A stretch of DNA of 64,000 nt from Phaseolus vulgaris (Eukaryota > Streptophyta > Magnoliopsida > Fabales > Fabaceae). The translations under genes and the position numbers were made by a program. Shown here piece after piece: positions 55,026 to 64,000 of this stretch; position 1 is the stretch's first letter, and each line of letters starts with the position of its first letter. The notes under the pieces are model-generated. The model did not search any database, was not told the origin of the DNA, and was given only the letters and a program-made list of their open reading frames with translations. Where the stretch lies: positions 38,334,108-38,398,107 of the forward strand of contig NC_023758.2 of NCBI RefSeq assembly GCF_000499845.2, read 5' to 3'.

Positions 55026-55264
55026 TAAGAAATAATAATTATCAAATTATATGCAATTATTGTATGCAATATTTGACGATATTGTACCCAATTATATGCA
55101 ATTAATTTAATAATTATAGAATCTCATGATTAGTATCCTACCTAATTAGATTGTAATTTGGGAGAGAGAAACTCCCTATATATTTTCTATACATGAGTGA
55201 TGTAATATACACATAAGAATAATAAACATCTCTTCTTCTTACCATTTTTTATTATTTTCTTATA
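55026..55264 (+). repeat. 3' LTR of Copia element 2
   Basis: 239 bp, about 2% diverged from the 5' LTR. Confidence 0.88.
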
Positions 55265-57179
55265 TTTTATAATCATATTTTATTAATCACTAATATTTAT
55301 AAATAATTAAGTAAGCAGTTTTCAAATGATAATATTAATTATTTAATATATTAATGATTTTTTTTATGAGCAAAAAATAATAAATAAATATGTATCAATT
55401 ATCCAACTCTTATATAAAAATAAAAATAAAAATAAAAAAACTTACACCCCATCCTAAATCAATATTTCAACAAAAGTTATCAACTAATCTAAATCTTAAG
55501 AATATCACTTACACAAGAACCCACCCTTAACAACACAAGAACCCACCCTTAACAACAATGAGAGTATATCATTACAAAAAATTTCAAAAAAACATAAAAC
55601 ATAAAGAAACCACCAAACAGAAAACTCCAACAAATAGAGGAACTTATAAAAATCTTCTTTCAAATAACACAACAACAGTTTAATACCTCAACAAAAATCA
55701 AAGGTAAATTATTTTCACATCACAAGTGATCTTAAAGTATCTTAATCCTAAAAAAGCGACAGAAACTCTAAATGATGTTTAAGATCATTCTGCAAAATAC
55801 ACAATTTAATATATTAATAAATAACATATATTAATAAATAACATATATTAATAATAAATCACTTAAAATAATTATAAATAATAATTTAGTATATATTATA
55901 TAATTTGTCGAACAATTTTTTGTTACATAATTACACAATTAAAAATTTACAAAGTATGATTTTATTCATTCCTTAAATAATTTTAGGATTTAGGGTTTAA
56001 TTTAGTGTTTAAGATTTAGGGTTAACTTTAAGAATTGAGGTTTATGATTTATGATAGAGTTTAGGATTTAGTGTTTAAAGTTTTATCAACTTTTTTATTT
56101 TTTATTCATTTCTAAATTAAAAAATAACTAATTCTTTCTTAGATGAATCAACAAATTATTTCTTAATGGTTTTTTTAAATTTTAACAATTCAATTAAAAT
56201 ATTTCATTTTTTAAAATAAAAAATAACTATTTGTTTCTATACATATACAATAATATCTTCCACTGATATTTCATACATTCTCTTAAGCAAATTGCAATAA
56301 CTCTTCAACATCATTCTCACATATCACTGATTTGACTTAGTATTCCGATCTCAAGTATGAGAGATAGCATCGTTAAGATCAATCAACGCATCCGAGATAT
56401 TGTTCACTTTGGAGGTCAGTGCTTCGTCACGGTTTTGTCCTTAAAAGACGTTTCGGTGGGTTGGAGTAGGAAGGAGTATATAAACTGTCTTAATCTCGAC
56501 TCTAGAGCGATGTGAGACTATATTAGACGTACTAGAACAAGTCTCTTTATCGAGATATAAGGGGAAGATTCCTCTGAGTTGAGGGGCTAAGGAACCTTTT
56601 TCTATAACATCACCACATTAATTGAGATATTATCCACTTTAAAACTTGGAGCTTGAGGTCGAAACAAGTAGTATTTTATATTGATTTTTAGGTGATATAA
56701 AAGTAGTAATGTGAAATCAACCACATCCAAAATATGCTCCAAAAATTTTCACAGTTAACTGATAAAATATTTGAAATTTGAGGTCGAAACAAGTAAAGAT
56801 TTAATATAATAATTATCATTACTCCTTTATGTTGTTTTTAATGATCATAACAAATATATAGATAATTTAAATTAAAGATAATACTCAATATTTATATTTA
56901 AATAAAAAACTAAATTTCACTCAATATAATAATATAATACACAAATATGATAAAATTTTAACAGCATAACATTTAAAATACAAACTTCCAAAAATTAAAC
57001 AATATAAAATATGAAGGATGAGATATCCCAGACCTGATACTAATAAATTCACAACATCATGAATAGCAAATACCACTAAAAGAGTAGAATGTTTGTGACA
57101 TATAAACTTAATATTAACATAATTAAATATTTATTCCTAAAACTATATTTAAATTTTAAAGTAAGTATTAGTAGCTATG
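55265..57179. other. AT-rich intergenic with repeat debris
   Basis: No gene. Contains a direct repeat ACAAGAACCCACCCTTAACA (55512 and 55535), degenerate telomere-like GGATTTAGGGTTT text (55984-56085), and a 56380-56640 block (TTCGTCACGGTTTTGTCC, GTGAGACTATATTAGACG, GAGATATTATCCACTTT) like the end of a small LTR/TRIM-type element. None is defined well enough to name. Confidence 0.5.
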
Positions 57180-57616
57180 AAGCTCAGACACTTCTCTTAA
57201 ATGATGTGTCGGTGTCGGATACACATATCGGACACCGACACTCGCAGGACACCTATCCGTGAAGTGTCTAATTCAAAAAATATTTGTTAAATTTTGGATA
57301 ATTCTAGTACGATTTTAACACAATTTAAAAAAAAAATACATTAATTTTCTAAAACTCAAACTTATTGCATGAATTTTTATTATAATTATAAAAATAAGAA
57401 ACAAATCATTTTGAACCAGTCATGAAAAACATCTTTTTGCTCCAAAAAAATATCTGGAATATACTTGTGCACATAAATCTTTATTGTCAATTTATATAAT
57501 TCATAATTATACAATATATAGATTTGTGTCTTCGTGTCCTACATTTTAAATATTATACGTATTTTCGTGTTTGTGTCTGTATCATATCAGTATCCATGTC
57601 AGTACATAATGCTAGG
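57180..57616. repeat. Dispersed repeat with GTGTCGGACAC-rich ends (copy 2, inverted relative to 20285)
   Basis: Left end CTCAGACACTTCTCTTAAAT and GTGTCGGTGTCGGATACAC; right end GTGTCTGTATCATATCAGTATCC. The core matches the reverse complement of 20285-20757. The motif-rich ends and AT-rich core suggest a non-autonomous DNA element. Confidence 0.65.
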
Positions 57617-58312
57617 GGTGATGACATTTATACCAGTTCCATCCTCCAAAAAAAATATTATTTTGGAAAAAAATTTGTTAACAATAACATACGTTTGACA
57701 CCCAATTATAATAATATAATAATATTTTTAATTAAAAAGTAAAATAAATATAATTAAAATAATAATTTACTGGTATGTAGAATGGATATGGTTTGCTATT
57801 TGTTTATGGTATCAAAGTATTACCATCCTATTATTTTATTGTAATATAATATTTTATTTTAAAAACAGTTGTAAAATGATTGTTTTTCTTGTTATAAATA
57901 AAATTTGTTATAAGTAAAAGAAACTTTATTTTAATGATAACCTCTATAAAATACTAACCTATATTTCTATAAAATAAAATTTTAATATAATTTAAGTATT
58001 TTATATTAAATAAGATATTTAATAACATTAAAAGTTGAACGTAATCGTTATACATGGATTGACTTGGAGCTGTCTTGCGCGTCAAATACGGGAGCAGCAA
58101 CAACAATGCTTGTTGGTGGGGTGGAAGCTGGTGGTATTGCGTCGAGGGAGGGAAGCTTGAAGAGGAAGGGTTAAGTGCGCGCTGCTCGGTGTCCGCGAGC
58201 TCTGTACTAGACAATGGTTAGCAAACATGCACTTTGTTGTTTTTATAATACAAATACAATGTGCCTATAGTTGTTTAGCCATAAGACTTAGTGATGAGAT
58301 TCGAGACAAATA
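57617..58312. other. Intergenic, with a possible gene fragment
   Basis: 58040-58214 is GC-richer and on the minus strand reads MSSTELADTEQRALNPSSSS then FPPSTQYHQLPPHQQALLLL before losing sense near 58040. I do not recognise it. It may be a captured exon or chance. The rest is AT-rich. Confidence 0.3.
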
Positions 58313-59390
58313 TGTTGAACTAAGTGGTGTTCAAGCTTTGAAGAATCCAAATCTTTTGAAGGATGTTGAAGCCTCTGTTGTGTTTGGTTTAGCTTAGTTC
58401 TGGGGTAGTTTGAATATTGTAATCCACCCTTTGATTAAATCTAAAGCATAAGCATCTCAATCTTTGTGAAAGTAAAATGTTTTCAAACTAATTTAAAACA
58501 ACCGATTGTTTATACTTAGGTGTTTTAAGAAAAAGATTGAAAACTGTTTTTAAATGGTTGAACTGTTGAGAACCAAAACAACCGATTGATTCGAGAAAAC
58601 AACCAATTGTTTGTTTTGGGACCATAACAGAAAAACTGTTTATACTTAGGTGTTTTATCTTTGACTGAGCTTTAAATGTTTTAACTGCTTACGCTTCAGT
58701 CATTAAATGCTTTGACAAATCTTTTAATGCAATTTTAGAGTTTGTTAAGATTTGATAACAAACTACATCTTTGAATAAATTCAGAAAAACAGATTTGACA
58801 ATCAATCTTTGACAAGTTTTTGCTAAGAGTTTTTGAGTTTTTCAAAGAGCTGAGATTGCTAAGAGTGTGTGATTGATCAAATTTGTGGAATAGGATTCTG
58901 CTTGTATTTATTTTAGATTATCTTCTGTAACAAGTGTAATCTTTTTTGTGTTTGCTAAGATTGGTTGGGGATCAAGATCAGCAATCTTGGTGTAGGTGTG
59001 TTGATCAAGGAGAGTGTGTTTCTTGAGGTGTTCAAGGTCATTCTCTTGGTTGTTGTGTAAGTGATCAAGGTGTGATTGCTTAGTGGATTTCCTTTGTCTT
59101 TCTGAGAAGACTGGATGTAGCTCTGGGTTTGGAGTGAACCATTATAAACAACTGTGTACAATCTCTCTATCTCTAACTCTTTAAATTCAGTTTTATTTGT
59201 TGTTTGCTAGTATAAACAACCGATTGTTTACGTGAAACAACCGATTGTTTTTCTGGTACTGCAGCTGTTTTGGCGAACTGAATTTCTGAATCAATTGTTT
59301 CCTGAGATAAATTCATTCTTGTTTTAAAAGTTTACGAAAATTCTCTTTAAACAATTCACCCTCTCTAGTTTAAAGCCATACATTCTAACT
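58313..59390 (+). mobile_element. Probable solo LTR of a SIRE/Maximus-type Copia element
   Basis: Begins TGTTGAACTAAG at 58313 and ends near CTAACT at 59390. It contains at least four copies of AACAACCGATTG (about 58496, 58577, 59215, 59235) plus one AACAACCAATTG, an AT/GTTT-rich first half, CTGGATGTAGCTCTGGG, and AATTCACCCTCTCTAG at 59352-59367 near the terminus. Length of about 1.08 kb fits LTRs of this group. No internal coding region is present. The flanks AAATA (58308-58312) and AAATG (59391-59395) share four of five bases, a possible decayed target duplication. Confidence 0.65.
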
Positions 59391-59672
59391 AAATGTGCAG
59401 GTTAAAGATATATATTTGTTAGCTGCTGATGAGACCAAGCATTCCATACAGAAAATTTACTTCTCTCGTGTTGTTAGCTACTGGTATAGTGTTATTGTTT
59501 TAAACTTGTTATCAGGGTGCATAACTCTGCTGCATTTGTCACATGATCACTTCCAATTGATGAGCATAGTGAGCTAATTAAAATATCTATCTGGGTTAGA
59601 GTTCATTACTGAAACGTTACTAGTATACATTAAAATTCTCTGGTGATTATTACATTGTTTCTATCTCTATCA
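59391..59672. other. 3' flank of LecRK at 59673
   Basis: Short stretch without a supported gene; probable 3' UTR near 59672. Confidence 0.4.
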
Positions 59673-61679
59673 CTAACTTGTTTCCCAAAGGAAGGATGAA
59701 ACTGAAGAAAAAAGTGCTTTTATTGTTGGAGGAAGATAGGTTGGCACAGGCATCATTTCTGGGAGAATGGGTAGAGGAGAATCAAATTTAAGGACCTGAA
59801 TCACTTGCCTTATAGAAGGCCTGAATGAGTAATCTGGATGAACACACCAAAGTCCAACAACCACTAAACGCTTCATTTGCTTCTCATCAAATTCTCCACA
59901 TAACTTTGGGTCAGCTGCTTCAAGTAACCTTCCCAATCCATATAGCTTCCAAACCCACTCAACTAGAGTTATTTGACCCTCCTCAGCTTCTAGTTCAACT
60001 GATTTTCTTCCACTAGTTATCTCCAATAACACAACCCCAAAGCTGTATATATCAGATTCCTTAGTAGCCTTTCCTGAAGTGAAATATTCAGGAGCAATAT
60101 AGCCCCTCGTCCCAGCTATATGTGTCGTTTGTGACCCTTTCTCATGGTCCACTAGCCTAGCCAAACCGAAATCACCAAGCTTAGCATTGAAACTTGAATC
60201 CAGCATTATGTTGCTTGATTTAATATCCCTGTGAATCACACACTGCTCCCATTCTTCTTGTAAGTAAAGCAATGCTGAAGCCAAGCCCAAAGCTATATTA
60301 TACCTCACTATCCAAGTTAAGAAGCTTTTCACTTCATACAGATGAGAGTCTAAGCTTCCATTTGGCATGAACTCATATACGAGGATAAAGTCATTCTTCT
60401 CATGACACCACCCAATAAGTTGTACTAAATTCCTATGTCTCAATTGGCTTATTACCTTCACTTCTGTCACGTACTCCTTCATTCCCTGTCTAGACTCTCT
60501 TGATATTCTTTTGATAGCAACATAGGACTTTATGTCTTTCAAATAACCTTTATACACACCACCAAAGCCACCTTGCCCCAGCTTCTCAGACTCGGAAAAT
60601 TTGTTTGTAGCACTTGCTAGCTCATTATAGGAAAAGCTCTTAGGTCCAGTGCCCTTTGGGAATACATCACCCATATTGAGATTAAAAACTAACTCTTTTT
60701 TTCTACCTCTACTCCTCTTCCACAATAAAGTAAAAATCAGCCCTGACAAACTCAAAACCAGGCCTAGACCAATTCCAAGCCCTACCCTCAATTCTATTTT
60801 CTTTCCTTTTTCAGGCATAAGATAGGAATCTGGTGGGACTGCTTCTGGTTTTATCTCATTTGTGTTCTCATCACTTTGTAGATTTGAACTAAATGACCAT
60901 GATCTCAATGTATGCACCTCATACAATTTCCCTGTTGCAGCAGAAAAACCAAGAATAACCCTCCCTGGTAAGTGATCTCTCAAATCAACCTTGTATGAAA
61001 CGTATTCTTCAAGTGGTTTACTATCATTGTACATTGTGAATGAAACGCTCAAATTTAGAGTACTTGAATTGTACTTAATGCTGCAATTATAAACATTCCA
61101 AATTTGAACATCTGTCAACCATGACTTAGTTATGTTGGACTTCATAGAGTTGAAATTCAAACCTACATGAGTGCCACCTGGAGGGTCCCATAGTTTGTTG
61201 TGGAAGGTGTCAAACTCCACTGCTACAAACGGGTGTTGAGTTGAATTCAATACTTGTTCGCCATCCACAAGTCCAAGACCACCTCCTTCTTTAATATCCT
61301 TTAGAAGTGGGAGATTAGGATCAGCCAGGAAGAATGACATTCCATCTCCATAGTAACTCTTTTCTGAAAAAATAACAAAGGAAAATTTGGTAGTGAAATC
61401 AGCAAGCTTTCCAGACTTCATATCCCAGAGGAGCATCTGTTCATAACTTGTGACTCTCCCAACACTGTAATTGTTGTTTTGGTCTATGGTGTTGGACGTG
61501 ACTTGGATAGCTCCCTTTAGAATAGAAGCATCCCCTTCCCATTTTACATCACCATTCTTAAAGTTGGGGTAATAAAATGATAGTGAGTTTGCAAGAGGGA
61601 TTATTTGGAGGATAAAAATTGTTATCATTGCATGACAGAAAAGAATTGGATTATGAACAATATTATGCCACCAAGCCAT
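59673..61679 (-). CDS. L-type lectin-domain receptor kinase, clade IX type, canonical kinase
   Basis: Intact single exon, 668 residues. Signal peptide about 10-32 (ILFCHAMITIFILQIIPLA); lectin domain about 33-265 with YGDGMSFFLAD and EFDTFHNKLWDPPGGTHVGLNFN (one residue inserted in the metal loop relative to its neighbours); transmembrane helix about 297-320; kinase about 360-632 with GQGGFG (368-373), Lys400 in VAIK, HRD (483-485), DFG (503-505), GTRGYIAPE and SDIYSFG. All catalytic motifs are canonical. Several Asn-X-Ser/Thr sites in the ectodomain suggest glycosylation. C-terminal tail of about 36 residues ends SSFLWETS. Separated from the other LecRKs by transposon DNA, it is the most diverged of the set. 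Confidence 0.95.
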   Translation of the reverse strand: MAWWHNIVHNPILFCHAMITIFILQIIPLANSLSFYYPNFKNGDVKWEGDASILKGAIQVTSNTIDQNNNYSVGRVTSYEQMLLWDMKSGKLADFTTKFSFVIFSEKSYYGDGMSFFLADPNLPLLKDIKEGGGLGLVDGEQVLNSTQHPFVAVEFDTFHNKLWDPPGGTHVGLNFNSMKSNITKSWLTDVQIWNVYNCSIKYNSSTLNLSVSFTMYNDSKPLEEYVSYKVDLRDHLPGRVILGFSAATGKLYEVHTLRSWSFSSNLQSDENTNEIKPEAVPPDSYLMPEKGKKIELRVGLGIGLGLVLSLSGLIFTLLWKRSRGRKKELVFNLNMGDVFPKGTGPKSFSYNELASATNKFSESEKLGQGGFGGVYKGYLKDIKSYVAIKRISRESRQGMKEYVTEVKVISQLRHRNLVQLIGWCHEKNDFILVYEFMPNGSLDSHLYEVKSFLTWIVRYNIALGLASALLYLQEEWEQCVIHRDIKSSNIMLDSSFNAKLGDFGLARLVDHEKGSQTTHIAGTRGYIAPEYFTSGKATKESDIYSFGVVLLEITSGRKSVELEAEEGQITLVEWVWKLYGLGRLLEAADPKLCGEFDEKQMKRLVVVGLWCVHPDYSFRPSIRQVIQVLKFDSPLPILPEMMPVPTYLPPTIKALFSSVSSFLWETS

Positions 61680-62828
61680 CTATAAGTGAGGAATGCTAGT
61701 TCAATATTTTGTGTTGGAACACTTTCATATATGGAAGACTTAACATACATTGAGTTTTATGTTTTCATGTACATGATTATATTTTTTCTTATTTAATTGA
61801 ATTCCAAACTGTGATGATAGTCCTATTCTAGATTTTATAGTTGTCTTAATTGCATCAAGTTCCATCACGGCTTACCTTGATATATAGATTGAGCGATAAC
61901 TACAATGTTTTTGTCGATGGTGATACACGTCAGTTTGTGACTTAAGCTAAAAGTTCCATACAGGAACATGAAGCCGAAATTTCTGTACCTTATCATTTCT
62001 ATCCTTTAGTTTTTTGTTTTGTGTTGATTTTAGGATTATATGATGATCTTTATTCTTAAATTAGTACATGAATCAAATTTGGACGGCATTGTTGGAATTT
62101 GTGAAGTACAAAAATTTGAGCCAGCATAACTTGGGATCTTCACCATCAAAGGAACAACACTTCATTTATCTTTTTCAATTATTACGATCCATGGGAGGAA
62201 ACTTCTCCACAAACAAATGATAGAAAAATAAGAAGAAAAAAAAATCAACATACCCATTAGCTAAAAAATTAGCTTACACATACTTATTTGTAGAAATTAT
62301 GAGAATTAGATTACAAATCTATTTTTATATTCATGTATAAACTAATTTTATCTCACGGAAAATTTGATTTTTTTATTTTTATTTTCTGATTTAGAATTGT
62401 TTATAGAGAAGTTTTTCTCTTAAATAGAGAGATAAAGTGTTGGAATTCAAATTATTTGTTGAAAATGAATAAGTTAATTGAAATATAAGCTAGAGATACT
62501 TATAAATCTATTATCTTAAATTATTTGGTTGAATGTTGTTTTATCTTATGCTATTTGGTAGAATATTGATGGTGTATTATATGATAGATTCGTGACTTTT
62601 TTGTGTTTTCTCGAATATGATATGAATATGATTCGATGTTTCTAGATAAAGATTCTCCCATGCTTTTCTTCCTCGAATTTTCCAACATAAAACTATTGTT
62701 GTTGTTGCATTGCCGAGCCTTTAGGATTTTTGACGGCAAAGGACTTGCTTAACTTGATGATCCGTGAAATCTGTTAAAGGGTTATAATTAGGTGACGAAA
62801 AAATTGTAGAGGAAGGTAGCAGTGACCT
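61680..62828. other. Promoter region of LecRK 59673 and AT-rich intergenic
   Basis: No gene. The few hundred bases after 61679 are the likely promoter. Confidence 0.5.
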
Positions 62829-63295
62829 TGTGACTAAGGCAAATGCTCCCTGCACCCAACCATTTTCAACCATTTTTAACCTGCACCTAACATATTTTTT
62901 TAATTTCCAAAAATGCTCTTAATTCCGGAAATAAAAATCCGGAATTGAAAATAATATATTTCGGAAAAATAAATCCGGAAGTAATTATTAAGTTTCGAAA
63001 ATAAAAATCCGGAAACAAAAATTAAAATTCTATTTCGGACAAAAAAATTTGGAATTGAAAAATAATACATTCTGAAAAAAAAATCCGCAAAAGAAATAAT
63101 TGTGTTTTGGAAATGAAAATCCGGAAACAAAAATAAAAAATCCATTCTGGATAAAAAAATCTGTAATATAAAATTTCGTTCCAGAAAAGAATATCCGGAA
63201 CACATATTTCGGAAATTTTTTTTAAGGACAGTTTCGTCTTTTCCGCTGGGATCGGGTGCAGTGATATGGTGCAGGAAGCAATTGCCTGTGACTAA
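62829..63295. mobile_element. Non-autonomous Mutator-like element (MULE-MITE) 1
   Basis: Element 62838-63286 (449 bp) with inverted ends GGCAAATGCTCCCTGCACC and, reversed, GGCAATTGCTTCCTGCACC (17 of 19 match). It is flanked by perfect 9-bp duplications TGTGACTAA at 62829-62837 and 63287-63295. The interior is an AT-rich array of degenerate AAAATCCGGAAAC-type units. No coding capacity. Confidence 0.87.
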
Positions 63296-63330
63296 CATTA
63301 ACCAAGTATTTAATGGGCTGAAAGAAAGTT

Positions 63331-63872
63331 ATATAATCTGGCTGCTTCTTCCTGCACCTCCATACTTCTTGTGCCACCCCCATATGTTTTTTATATTCCA
63401 AAAATATCCTTTTTAATATTCTGGATTACATAATTCGGAAGTCTTTTTCTAGATCCAAAATTAGCTCCGGATTATGTAATCTGGAAGCCTTTTGTGATTA
63501 GCTTCCGAATTACATAATCCGAAAGTCTTTTCTATACATAAGATTAGCTTTCTAATTATGTAATCCGAAAGTTTTTTTTTTAGATGTGTGATTAGCTTCT
63601 GGATTACATAATTCGGAAGTCTTTTCTAGATATGAGATTGACTTTCGGATTATGTAATCTGGAATATATCCAGATTACATAATCCATAGGCTTATTTCAA
63701 ATGCAAAAAAAGTTCTGGATTTTATAAATCTCAAGAACACTTCCAGATCCAAAAACAGATTCTGGATTATGTATGAAGGTGGCACAAAAAAGAAGAAAAT
63801 GGTATTTTTACATTTAGTACGGGGGTGGGAGAAGAAGGTATGGAGGTGTAGGAAGAAAGAGTCATATAATCT
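63331..63872. mobile_element. Non-autonomous Mutator-like element (MULE-MITE) 2
   Basis: Element 63340-63863 (524 bp) with long imperfect inverted ends: left GGCTGCTTCTTCCTGCACCT, then CCATACTTCTTGTGCCACCCCC; right, reversed, GACTCTTTCTTCCTACACCT, then CCATACCTTCTTCTCCCACCCCC. Perfect 9-bp duplications ATATAATCT at 63331-63339 and 63864-63872. The interior alternates GGATTACATAATCCG and its complement, giving many potential hairpins. Ends resemble those of element 1 (CTTCCTGCACC). Confidence 0.88.
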
Positions 63873-64000
63873 TTACATGTCCTCCACCTTATCAAATTCA
63901 ACATGCACCTTATCATTTTCTAAATTTTCTAAAATTATCTTTTATTTTGAAATTGAAAATTAGGAACTCAAAAAATATAATTCAAAAGTTAAAATTTTGT
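63873..64000. other. Right edge, AT-rich
   Basis: No feature seen. Confidence 0.4.

Larger units (their letters stand above)
51257..55264 (+). mobile_element. Ty1/Copia retrotransposon, young, gag-deleted
   Basis: LTRs at about 51257-51496 and 55026-55264 (240 and 239 bp) differ by about five substitutions and one indel (about 2%). The left LTR ends CTTACA and is followed immediately by TGGTATCAGAGC (tRNA-Met primer site); GAGGGGAG precedes the right LTR. The termini are not a clean TG..CA, and the exact ends are uncertain by a few bases. TATAT lies at the left border (51252-51256) and also at the right border (55261-55265), a possible target duplication. The interior goes almost directly from the primer site to protease, so gag is missing. 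Confidence 0.93.

Noticed and set aside
62551..63298. Minus-strand frames in the last 1.5 kb (62- and 132-residue)
   Set aside because: The second is the reading of MITE 1 internal repeats; the first is AT-rich with no domain.

Overview
This window looks like nuclear DNA from a dicot plant, most likely a legume of the bean/cowpea/soybean group. It is AT-rich. The genes have typical plant introns. The LTR remnants carry the repeated AACCGATTGTTT-type motif and the 'TTCACCC(T)CTCTAG' end that I associate with SIRE/Maximus-type Copia elements of legumes. The species assignment is inference.

Layout. 1-463: end of a Copia-type LTR. 1264-3130 (-): the first seven exons of ALDH6B2, mitochondrial methylmalonate-semialdehyde dehydrogenase; the rest of the gene lies beyond the left edge. 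5234-6634 (-): a FLOURY1-like protein with a GTD-binding coiled coil and a very long Gly-rich tail. 7680-8290: a minisatellite of about 58 bp. 9230-26480: a tandem array of L-type lectin receptor kinases (LecRK, clade IX type), all on the minus strand: copy A (11141-13207), copy B (16848-18896) and a wrecked copy C (20758-25631) split by a Copia element. The duplicated unit also carries a dead SIRE-type gag. 26930-27245: a Gypsy RT relic. 28664-31786 (+): a two-exon LRR-XII receptor kinase (Xa21/EFR type, non-RD). 32040-33860: a 5'-truncated LINE with a poly-A tail and a perfect 17-bp target duplication.

37203-39146 (-): a fourth LecRK whose kinase domain has lost key catalytic motifs. 40931-46440: a patchwork of MULE transposase relics, higher-order tandem repeats and short palindromes. 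48896-50809 (-): a fifth LecRK, with a young gag-less Copia (51257-55264) just upstream. 58313-59390: a probable solo LTR. 59673-61679 (-): a sixth LecRK. 62838-63286 and 63340-63863: two non-autonomous Mutator-like elements, each with a perfect 9-bp target duplication.

Function. The window is chiefly a cell-surface receptor cluster. Four LecRKs look catalytically competent, one looks like a pseudokinase, one is a pseudogene, and a single non-RD LRR receptor kinase sits among them. Such families are used in pathogen and damage sensing. Tandem duplication and dense transposon insertion are the visible forces shaping the locus. ALDH6B2 (valine and pyrimidine catabolism) and the FLOURY1-like gene are unrelated neighbours. 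I found no CRISPR, operon or RNA gene that I could support.
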